From Patiria pectinifera (lineage: Eukaryota > Echinodermata > Asteroidea > Valvatida > Asterinidae), in the NCBI GenBank assembly GCA_029964075.1, contig CM057130.1, positions 496,001 to 560,000 on the forward strand: a DNA stretch of 64,000 nt, given 5' to 3'. The position numbers and the translations under genes are program-made. Of the stretch, positions 27,301 through 39,300 are shown piece by piece. Numbering within the stretch: the first letter of the stretch is position 1; the number at the start of each line of letters is the position of its first letter. A model generated the notes under the pieces. The model had not been told where the DNA came from. It did no database searches and worked only from the letters and a program-made list of their open reading frames with translations.

Positions 27301-30300
27301 CTCAGTCTTCTGAAATCGTTTATGGGTCCTCTATTGTTGCAGACAGGATATTAAATGAAGAATAATATAAACTTAATAATAATAATAATAGTGGATATTT
27401 ATAAAGCGCACGTATCCACCAGGACTGGTGCTCAAGGCGCTACATCATTATTACCCCTGCTCATTGGGCACATGAAACATTCCAAATACCATCTCAGCTC
27501 CCTGGGGAGTATACAGCTCGATGCAGCCTGTTAGGCGCAAGGAAGCTAATTCAATCACAATAACCATCTCTGCCCTCACAGGTACCCATTTACTCCTGGG
27601 TGGAGAGAAGCAATGAGTGACAAAGTGCCTTGCCCAAGGGCACACACACCATGACCCCGCCAGGTTTCGAACCCACAACCTGCAGCTTTACCCGCAGACC
27701 ACGAATCAGTGCCCTTAACCACGAGGCCACAGTACTCCACAGACTGTCTTCAACACCAATAATGCGTAATTAGTAATAATGTGTAATTATAAAGTGCACT
27801 TATCCTCCATTATTGGTGCTCAAGGCCGTACATAATTATCGCCTGTTTTTATTATAATTATCATTATCAAGGCACTACATCATGTCAGTGTGTATATTGA
27901 TGACTGTTCCTTGAAGCCCCATCACTTGTTGCCTACCCACAGTGCATATTAACTAAATTGATGCTGTCCTCATGTCATCATTAGACTGCTTAGAATCCAG
28001 TCGTGTCACAGACTGTCTTCAACACCATGTACAACTGTAGCATGTTTGCTTGGTGGTTTCTTTAATACTTGGCTGCTAAATTGTGATCATCATTGACTGA
28101 AAGGCTTTGGATCTGACACATCACATGCTTTCTTCCCCTGATGCTGTTGTCAAGGACTGTTGTTCAGATCTCTGAGGAGCCTGATCCATCTTAAGGCAAG
28201 GAGATAGTTACTGCATCTTCCTGCATCCTTGCTCCTACAAACCAGTCTTTACATATATCTTGCATCTTACATATCTTGTGTTTTTTTACTGGATAAAGAG
28301 AACTGCTACATGTACATTCAGTGTATGGTCTTCAGCTGAACAGTGACTATTCCTTTCAACTAAATGGAAGTTGAAGTTGACTGAGAAACTTGTATACTTA
28401 CTTCATTGATGATAAACAGCCTGAATATGATGGCCTTAATTAAACCAAAGAACATCAAACTAGCCATTTTAACTGTCATCATTGGCTGCCTTGGTGTAAA
28501 TGCCGTTTGCAAACCAGGTTGGATAGAACATGGCTTATCTTGCTACAAGTTCACAGATAATCAGATTAATTGGGAGAATGCCAGCACTTACTGCCAAGGG
28601 CTTGGTGGCATGCTGTTGGTCATTGAGTCAGAGGAAGAGAATGAATTCATCGTTGAAGAAATGAGAAATTCACGCATGTCCAGCACCTGGCTTGGCTGTA
28701 ATGATGCAAGCATGGAGGGCACATGGGTGTGTTATCCTGAAGGTACCAAGAGCATGCAGTATGAGAACTGGGCAGAAGGTCGACCAAATGACTTGAATGG
28801 CCAGGACTGTGCAGCATTATACAAGTATTCTGAGAGGCATGGCACCTGGGATGACATATCTTGCAATGAGTGGAATGACATCAACACCATATGTGAGACA
28901 AGCAGCAGAGTCTCTGCCATGTCCTGCTTCACCCTGGGTCCTGATGGCCGCATTCAACCATAAACCTGGACCAAGCCTACATCTACATACATCAATCCCC
29001 TTCTGTATCCAGACACTGACTCACAACTATGTACAGGTTCTGTTGGTTTTACATCAATTTCAACAGTGTACTTGGAAATATCTCTTCTCTCCTACACTTC
29101 GCACACTGGCCATTCATTTGAATTATACATTGCCCTGGAGAAACAATGGATGATCCTTCATACATGTTTTACTGAATGGACAAAAGACTCTTTATTCTGG
29201 ATTCTGTAATTTTGGCTGCTCTTGCTCATAACATTCTGACAAAACTGAAACACACAAGAACATTGAGTTGTAATAATAATGGGCAATGAACAGTTCAGTA
29301 GGAACTTTGCTCAGGAATGAAAGCTAAGTGAGAAAAAAAAAAACCTTCAACAGCGCGGATGTTGTTGCTTCAGCAAAGTTCGGTTTGATGCAAAGTTTGA
29401 TCACATGTCATCTGCCATCACAGATTGATGGTAGTCTATTGATTTGTATCTGATGAGGAAGGATAAACACACTCAACAGTTCAGGCACTAATAAAACTTC
29501 ATCAAAGAAATAGATTGAAACAGTCCATATTTTGTTGCTTTAGCAAACTCTGCTGTGATGCAAAACAGGATCATGTCATCTCTCATCAAGTCAAGGAGGC
29601 AATCTTGACTTGATAAATTGAGGAGAACCTTGAAACTATGACAGGCTCAGCAACTGATGTGTAATTGAGTCTGTCAGTCAGAAATGATGAGTGGTTGTTG
29701 ATGGTAGAAGTCTTGATTGTCTAAATCTTGACACGCTGTCATCTCTCTAATGCAATAACGCTACTGAGTCCATTGTCACTCTACCTACCAGTGTTGTTAA
29801 ACGGAAGTCTATCTCAGACGATATTAAATTTCCCAAGCTTGATAAGGCAGCTAACGTGCTGCAAACCAGATACCAGTTGAGCACAGTGTGTGATTGCGGC
29901 AGTTGGTTGCATAGTGGAAGGATGTTCAGAACCATGCTGTGATAACCACACTGAAGATGGGGGTATTGTTGGAAATCCTACACCCAAAGACAACTCTCGT
30001 TGTTGTCTTTATTTTGTTCTTGTGTCATGCTGGTGCGGATGCTGTTTGTAAACCAGGTTGGAAAGAACATGGCTCATCTTGCTACAAGTTCACAGATAAT
30101 CAGATGATATGGAAGAATGCAAACACATACTGCCAAGGGCTTGGTGGCATGCTGTTGGTCATTGAGTCAGAGGAAGAGAATGAATTCATTGCTGAAGAAA
30201 TGAGAAATTCAGGCATGCTCAGGGCCTGGCTTGGCTGTAATGATGCAAGCAAGGAGGGCACATGGGTGTGTTATCCTGAAGGTGTCAAGAAAATGCAGTA

Positions 30301-33300
30301 TACCAACTGGGCAGAAGGACAACCAAACGACCTAGGCAACCAGGATTGTGCAGTAATCAATAAGAAAGACAAGTGGAATGACAGACGTTGCAACTATGCT
30401 AAGGATGTGTTCATCATCTGTGAGACAAGCAGCAGAGTCTCTGCCATGTCCTGCTACATCCTGGGTCCTGATGGCCGCATTCAACCATAAACCTCACCAC
30501 AACCTGTGTCTAAACGGCACACCTTCGTACGCGTATTTCACCGACAAAGAGGTATGAACAGGAACAGGCTTATCAACTACTGGTACATGTAAATGTATCT
30601 GGATGATGCTGTATTTACATGTAGAAGACTTGGCACTTACCCCTATCTTTGCAGTTTCTTTCATACCGGTACATAACATTGTTTTTTATAGTGACTGAGA
30701 AAACTCATATCAGCTCAGCATGGAGGACAGAATCATCACACATACATTTTACTCTGATTCCATATATGAGTCACATTGTGAACGAGTCTCATCTTATAAA
30801 TGATTTCACAGTGTCTTTTGCCGAGACAAAACTGCTTTCTGACTGAAATCCATGAAGAGGATCACTTCATGATTTGTGCACACCACTTTGGAACTGAACT
30901 GGGTTTCACAGTGTTACCTAAAGGCATGTAAAATGACCATCCGGTGACTGTCATGAACACTGATATGTAATGTCATAGGCACATGGACTTAAACTGAAAT
31001 ACTTGGCACGTGTCACCAATTTTTAGTGTGAATAATCGTAGTTGGAAATAGACTAGGTTTGGGGAATTGGCATGGATAGTTACTTTAAATATTGTGTGAT
31101 GTACATGATAAATGTACATAAGGGATGCCGGTTTTCATCCTATATAGCCAGAATTCATGCTTTTTCATGTTTTGGACAAACAAGTCAGGCTTTCCATTCC
31201 TTCACAGGCCAGAAAAAATAAATTCTCTTGTGGCACGCACAGAGAAAACAATTGTGCATGCGATGCTCCATGGTAATTGCCATGCTAGCTCAATACATCA
31301 CTGTTTTGACATGCGTGCTGTGCTCACATTTTTCAGGCTGTGGATCAAAAACCCACTGGCAACCCTAATATACATGTATGCTTGCCGTAAAATTATAGCA
31401 GTAGTGTTGTATAATATGTGTGAAGTCATGGAATTGCCACCAAAAAAATTAGGTTCCAATTTTGGCTGATTTACACATTTTTTTAGTGTGTTTTAAAAAC
31501 GTATACATAGCTTTGAATAGGCAATGTTAATTTACTTTTAAATCATGTGTAATATATGCTTGCTGTTAATAGCAGTGATATTGTATGGTGTTAGTTAATT
31601 TGATAAGCAACTTGTACAGCTGGTACGTGTTTGAAAGTTAGATTATTGTATGATAAATGTGTTACATGAAACTTGAAAAATGTGATGGTGAAAATTACAT
31701 TTGTTGCAGGCCAAGTAAGCCACTAAAGGTACCTGTACATGTACATATGTGTATATAATGTTATGCTTAGTGTTTGAGTAGGTCTAGGGCCAATCAAGCA
31801 CATCCCCCCCCCACCTCAGCAGCGGCATTTAAGAAAAAATGATACTAGTAAAATGGGGCCAAAAATAGTAAAGTTTGACTCAAAATTCCTTCTTTTATTC
31901 TCAAATTGCATTACAAGGGGTGAGAGGGCATGTCCCCGTGCCCCTATGGCAGGGGCAAACCTTCAATCAAATATCAACACCCCCCCCCCATATGTGTTCC
32001 TGAAACTAGATCCGCCCCTGTGTTTACATACATGTACAATGTATGTTAATGAACTCTCATTTTTTTTCAGGTATTTTACCGGAATCCTGTAGAATCATAC
32101 TGTAAACAACAATCAAAAATAGTTAACATGAAAATTAATGTGCTGAACTCACAGTTCTTAAAATTGTTTATAAATCACCCATTCTTAGATGTTGTTGGAT
32201 TCAATTTTCAAAGGTTTTAGATGAAGGCAGTTTTTAAAAACACCCTGTTAATATTTTACTCTTGTTATAGTAGAAGTGAGCTGTACTTGTGGCAGGAGGC
32301 AATTTTAAGTTCAAGAAATCACACCAAGAAACTTTGTTCTCAATGTCTTGAGAAAGAGGCATCGGATTGAATAAAAAGATCTACTTTTACCCCAGGGATA
32401 AGCGTAAAGCTGTTATGTAGTTTTGAAAACAACATAGGCCTGCTGTATGATGATTATGACATCAAACATTTCTTTTACCCAAAATGTTGACATAAAATAT
32501 AATTTTGACTTTTCATTGCTACATGTATGAAACATTAGATTATTTTTGTTCTGAGATGTAAGCATGGAATATTCAATTTGAAACCGAGAATTTTACAAAT
32601 GTTATTCGTGTTTGGTGACAAAAGTGTTGTGCTTTTATTGTGTGTATATTACAAAATGTTAACAACTCAAAGTTACTCAATACAAGAATTAAATCATCAG
32701 AAAAATTACTCATAGCGCATCATTGGTAAAAATTGGTTTCACAGCTACCATCAAAACTAATTTTAAAACTCTGATCTTACACAAATGTGAAAGCTGTATG
32801 TGGAGAATACTGTACTGAGGATCAATTTGATGAACTATCGGTACAGTGGAATGCCGCTATAATGAACTTTGTGGGATCCATAGAAATTGCTCGCAATTGC
32901 GATCGTTCGATATATAGCGATTCTAAGCTGCTGGTGCTCTGGTACTCACTCTTCAATAAATATAACACTCCCTTCGGAACTTACTACCTACAGCAATGGG
33001 TGGCTTTCCCCTTCTATTCCTTTGGGAAACAATAGCCACTTGTCGCTCCTCTGTTGACTTTTTTCAACAACAACGTTTGGTACAGTTTGTACACAAAATC
33101 CGGAGCCAAGGATGATGTTCGGTGTAGCAAAATGTTCGGTATAGCGACGTTCCACTGTATTATAATTAAAAACTCATTAACGATACCGACTGCATTACAA
33201 AATGACCTATATTTGTATTTTCTGAGGTGTGGGATTGGTGGATCAAATCATGTGTCGAGCCTTGCTCATTTATTTAAATGTGAAATGTAGATGTTGAACG

Positions 33301-36300
33301 TCTTTGAATTTTGAATGTTTATAAGAATGAATAAAATAAGTCAACAACATTTGTTGAGTTTGAAAATGGCTTCTTACAAACTGTGTTTGATAATATTTGA
33401 GCTGTTAGGGATGATGGCGGTATTCTTCCAAAGCTAAAGTGCGGAACCCAACAGAACCAATTGGAAGCTTGTTTAACCCAAGGGAATCCATCAACAATAA
33501 AGAATGATTCCTGCTAACTTCAGCTAAATTCAAGAGATGTAAAACTGATGATATTACTCTGGACAGCACTGTCCAAAAGGTTTTAAGAGTCACGTAATTC
33601 TGGATCTATAATAAAGCCCAGGCACTGCCTAATCCAAACCTAATCCATGCATTGCTCATCCATTCACATACATCTAGCCAACGCATCAAGATATCCTCTC
33701 ATCGTGTTGAACTCTGACACAGGGTCAACTTTATGAATATTTATGTGTGCACCTGAAGGTAATGCTCACTGTATGAGCTCATAATATAAACCATTGAGAA
33801 TTGTCATGGTAACCGATAAAATCACAGAATTTGGTTTGTCATTGCCCTTGGACATTCAATGGGCACTTATCTCCTATAACACGCGTTCATCATGGCCATA
33901 AGCGCCCCGCCCGGGTGGGCCCGCCCACTTCTGGGATTGGCAACAGCATCTCCCCAGTGCGACACTGCATGTTCTACCCGCATGCATCATGCATTTGTAA
34001 GTGTATGCATGTTGAACTTTAGTCAGAGCATTGGTTGCACAGCCATGGCTGTGATTGGTAAAAAAAATGTTATAGGACGGGCTTAACAGATTGGCATTTC
34101 AGGGTTTTGCCAGCAAGCCAATGAAAAAAAAACTGTTGTCCGAATTTGCCTTAAATTGAAAAAGTGGGTGTCAAAATCCAAGCCTTCAGGGTATCCAAAA
34201 GATGCCCAGTCACCCCTCAGTGCAGTGTGAAGGATTTTCAGATTTGCTTTCATCAGAATTTGTGACAAATGTAAGTAATATTGGATGTACTGTTTATATA
34301 TCCTCAGGGTGACTCGGACAGCTCCGACGACCCAGCATTATTTCATCTTCCTCCTGCCACGATACGCCTCAACAAAGCCACCGGGGTCACGCAAGAGGTC
34401 ATCGACATGTTCCAGACAGCGGTTGATTGTTGGCAACTTCTCTACTCCAATGAAACATTTGAAAAAGGTCAGTGGACATAAGTTTACAATGTGTCACTTC
34501 TGTTCATGACTACTAATTTCAGCTCACAGTTTGAAAAGCAGTTTTCATTGCAAACACCTATTCAAACTTGATTTGACAGTAAATCACATAACACATTTTG
34601 GATGTATCTTCTTTTGCAACTTGGCAAAAGTTTAACTCATTGCAACTCTTTACAATTTCAATGTGAATTTTTGTGGCATTTATTTTGCTTCACATCCACA
34701 TATCCGTTTGTGTGAAGTACTCAGTAAATTGTAAACCGTTAAACCTTGAAAACTATAAATTCCAATTTTCTGAAGAAGACCTCCAGTAGCTTGGCCATAA
34801 TTACACTCAATACAAAGAGGCGTGAATATGATTCCAATAAATTGGCAACATTCTCCTTATATCTCAGAGGAAAAGGTTAGTTTGAATATCTGTTACCTGT
34901 CTTTATGCGTATATATTTATTCCATTCAATTTGGAATCCCCAATTGTTGGCATCTCTTGCAGACTTCAACTGGTTACTTCACAGATGGAAGGCAGACACG
35001 TGGCCGTGGTTCACTGCATTTCTGATTGATCGCTTATTATACAAGGTCAGTTAATTATGGAAATTGAGGGTTTGGGCTTGGAATTCTTTTGATCAAATTA
35101 GCACCTGTATTACATTGTATTACAATGTATTTATTTCCTTTGTGAACCCATAAAACCATACAGTACAGGGCCTGGGGTGGTTTAAAGGGGTGCAGCGAGT
35201 AGCAGGCTGGGTGGTTTGGAAATGTACAGGGTTCTGTGGATTAGGCCAAGTAAAAAAAATATACCAGTTTCTTTTCTTGTCCCTGCCTGCTTCATTATTA
35301 CCCCCCACCTCCCCTCCCCCCCCTATTTTTTAGTGCATACATTTGCAGTATATTTTGCTAATACAATGTCAATATATTGTCTTAATTTGTTTCCAACAAA
35401 ATTGTAGCCATGTAGAAATGTCACAGCTCCTTTGGACACAGGTTTGTATCTGCAGAAGGGTCCAGAAAATGGAAGAATCAATCCACCATCTTGGAAAATC
35501 TGCCTCGGGGGGCATAAAAAAAGAAAAACGGAAAAAACCTACAACATGCTCACATGGTCTTTTAATTTAAGTAATTCTGGGACTTCTATTCTTCAAAAAT
35601 TTCTCTGTTCATTTCATGAAGTGCCATTGTTACAGTACCTTGTCTTGCCACTGATTTTCTTAATTTTAATTAATTTTATCTGCATATAGGCCGAGTTTGA
35701 CCAAGCTTTGAGAATGTTACAAGAACAATACAAGAAATTATCCACGGAACAACAGACTGGAGGGAACCAGGTAAGAATCACTACGGACTCTGAACAGAAA
35801 AATGGAAACCAGTTTCTGTTATTGAAGAGCTCATTATTTATTAGTTGCGTATGTAATAAAGTCATATTTATAAGAAAAAAGTTCATTGGTGGAAGAAACT
35901 ACGATCTTTAATACTCACAAATGCTAGTACTCTAGAAATATTTACACAAAGAAAGCTGCATACAAAAGTTCATTTTTAAACATCCAGTAAAGGCGCGAAT
36001 TGCTGATTACGGGATCAGCGAAAACCCTTTTGGGAAAAAAAACACGGTAAAAAATTACCGTGGCAACCAAGTTTATAACTCTTTAGATCAGCGCATAATG
36101 AAGTAGTGTGTTATAATTATCACTGACTGACTTGAGTGTCTATCAACTCCAATCCTCAGGTGTAGTATTCTCATGCACAGGTGCTGTAGGTCTGTACACA
36201 TTCAGCTGACATTTAAGTATCATTTATTGTTTACTGGCAGGTGGTCATAATAGCCCATTTTACACCTGAGACAGTGTACCCATTTCTGTTGGTCCAGAGC

Positions 36301-39300
36301 CTGTCACATGAGTGGTTTTAAACCGCTAGTAAAACACCGGTCAGCGATGTTTAAAACCTGTCGTTCCGTTCAGACTCTGAGTACTTGTAGGTACTCCATT
36401 CAAACTCGGATTAGATATCTTTGTGTAGATAGTTCGTTGATATAATTATTGTTCTTCTTCTTATTTTTTTTAACGCAGCAAGTGCTAAAGACCCTTCTAC
36501 AGACGGCAGCCTGTTACTTCAGGCTCAGTCAACACTCAGTGAGTACTGTTACTCCCAATCTCTTCTTTGCTGCATTTGAGAACTTGATGATTTTTACAAT
36601 ATTCAGTTGTTTTGCGAGTAGAAAAAAATCAAATCGTAATCAAATTTAGATTAGGACTCAAGTGAGTTACATGTAAATGAATGCTTTTATAGAGCTGTTT
36701 TCGTCTGGTACTCATCACGATCACTTGAGCAGACACTCATAGATCCTCTCTTTTTGCAATCTCTATTAAATTGTAACTGAGGACTCAGTGGTGAGTTTTA
36801 AGCGCACTTTTATAGGAAAAAGAGATTGAGTGTTGCTGTCCTCAAGTGCTGTAAAGCAAGAAATAAACCTGGGTTATCGGCTAAAATTAGTTCTGTCACA
36901 TCCACCCAACATCTTTGAACAAATTTATGAAATTTACAAACATAATCAATAGTGATATGAGAGTGTCTTGTTGAATTTCAGTCAACCAAGAATGGCACGG
37001 TTGTTTTTACGTGCACATACAGTATGATTGCCTGGGGAAGCTCACGCTATTTTTAGAAAATATATGAGCCAATGAAACATGCTGTCAGATTGTCAAATTT
37101 GTATTTGTCGAAACTCAATTTGCCCTTTGATTTCAGAGTGCTTGTGAGATGACACTGAATGCCGTGAGGCACTTACCACCTCCAACTAAAGACACACCTC
37201 ATGTTGCTGAGATTGCAGCAGCCGTGGAAAAGACGTACAGTAAGAGTCTCAGGCATCTCCCACTGGTACCCTGTACTTCATCGGCGCTCCTGCCTTATTT
37301 TGTGCAGCTGTTGCTACTCAGCTATAAGGTACGCAAGCCATTGTATAGACCATTATCATGCTGCGGCCATTTGGAGTTTTCCCTTTCAAATCAACTTAAC
37401 CAAAGCGAGGTTGGAAGAAAAATAGTCGGGTTCCTTTTTGCATAAAAAACTTTATCGTTCAGTAACGTTATTGGACACAGGGAACATGACTGAAATGGTG
37501 GCAGCATGATAAAGGTCTATGCTGGTACGTCATTGGTCTAGAATAGGGGGAAGAGATATAAAATTCTCCTTACCGTACTGTTAGTTTCACTTCAATCGGA
37601 CATTTTGTTGACAAGTTACGGCTGTTTCTTCTCATGCACAAGTGGTTGTTTGCTGTTGAATTTCATTTTTGCTGGTTCCATAGAGCCGGCCTAGAATTCT
37701 CTTTGTACCTACCTTACTGACTGACTGACTACCTGACTGATGAAGAGTGCTGGGCAGTGCTATTGTATAGGATTACCCCGTAATGGGTTACATCGGCCTA
37801 TTATTTAGACCAGATGCATGATTGAAGCGTGGAAGCCCTTCATGGTATGAATCGAGTAAGGAGAGCTGGTCTCACCAGTGACATCAAGAGACGTCTGTTC
37901 GTGGCTACAGTTGAATCTGTACTTCTGTATGGAGCTGAGACGTGGACGATGACAGCCAAGCATGAGAGAGCGCTAGACGGCATCTACACGTGAATGCTAC
38001 GGATGGCACTCAACATCAGTTGGGAAGACCGTGTGCCCAACATCCAGCTCTACGACACCCTGCCCAGAGTTCCAGCCAAGGTCAGGGAGCGGAGGATGAG
38101 GCTGGCAGGCCACTGTGTGCGTCATCCAGAGCTAGCTGGGAACCTACTAGTGCTGTGGGAACCTGTCGATGGAGCTAGCGGCAGGGGCAGGAGGAGACTA
38201 TCTTTCGTCGACCAGTTGAAGAGGGATGCAGCGCAACAAGATACCGCTGAGCTGAAGACACTGACGCTGGTCCTGGGATGCATGACATGCGCCCATCAGA
38301 GTCTCCCGAGAAGGCATCGGTTGAAGACCTCTCGCATGATGATGATGATGAGATGCATGAAAAGACTTTCACTGAATAGCAATTCTGAATTAATGAATGG
38401 AACTTGGTGTGTTTTGGGAAAAGCTTTAGTAGATTTAGCTACAGTGTATTCTTGTTTTATTTGATACTTATGTAACAAAGCAAAGCATTTTCTCTGATTG
38501 TTTCTTTGCAGAAGAAAGTCTTCCACCTTAGGGAGACAGAGGACACAGCCTTAGGTCACATGCTCGTCTTGATGCAATATGATTGGCCGAAGGAGGAAGT
38601 ATTATTCCAAGAGTTAATCAAGAAACTGAAGAAGCAAGGAAGCTTTTTCTATCCCATATTCTTCCAGTATATCATCAGTATCCTTGAAATATAAAGTATA
38701 TGTAGGTTATAATAAACATAAGTTTCAGCCAGAAATGTGTCAGCCCGAAGTGTGCTGAAAAAAAATATCCAACTTGAGGTTATTTGAATTAAGAAAGACT
38801 CCAATGGAGTGTTTTGAATGATGCCACAATTTTATTTATCTGAGTATAAGGTTGGCATTTGATGAAGTGTGTGGCTGCTCACCCCAGAAGGAAGGGCAAA
38901 CTACGCTATTGTTTTTATAAACTGCATTAACTCTTTCGCTATGGAATTTAATTTCCTGATTTACTCGCATTTGGACGTATGAAATCGCTGGAAATTCCGC
39001 CGTGTGTCGATGTGGACGCCGCCATCTTTAAATGTCTCGCTGTAAACAAACTGCTCACAATAACCTGCAGTGCGACCCCGGCGAGGCGGAGAGCCGCTGG
39101 CAGCAGCTCAAAATAGGGTCAGAGGTTATGCGATATAAATTATGTAAATAAGGCACACGTCATGGGGATACCCTGTTTATTCACAGCGACGTCACCGAGC
39201 CGCTGCCAGCGGCTTGCCGTACAACATGTACAATTTTTGTGTGCCGCTGTCAGCGGCTCGCCGTAGCGAAAGAGTTAACACACTTCTGCAAACATATCAC

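Larger units (their letters stand above)
4490..30490 (+). repeat. Tandem C-type lectin array (seven gene units)
   Basis: Lectin starts are at 5944, 11312, 12862, 17848, 23025, 28409 and 29957. Spacings alternate between about 5.0-5.4 kb and 1.55 kb. Long spacer sections are nearly identical among units. The left edge is where 4490 onward begins to match 9720-9780 and 16430 onward; the right edge is the stop of CTL7, after which similarity ends. Confidence 0.85.
2994..34307 (+). other. INTS10 intron (31.3 kb) hosting the lectin array
   Basis: The donor GAG|gtaagtg is at 2994 and the acceptor tatcctcag ends at 34307. Both flanking exons are firm INTS10 exons in compatible phase 0. All seven lectin genes lie between them and on the same strand as INTS10. 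Before the array (2994-4490) there is a SINE and unremarkable AT-rich sequence. Confidence 0.88.

Noticed and set aside
35120..35308. Minus-strand open frame in an INTS10 intron
   Set aside because: It includes the complement of a poly-C run and has no domain; the flanking INTS10 exons fully explain the coding signal here.
37994..38464. 156-codon open frame as a host gene
   Set aside because: It reads as the C-terminal part of a LINE-type reverse transcriptase and continues, past a stop, into upstream retrotransposon text.
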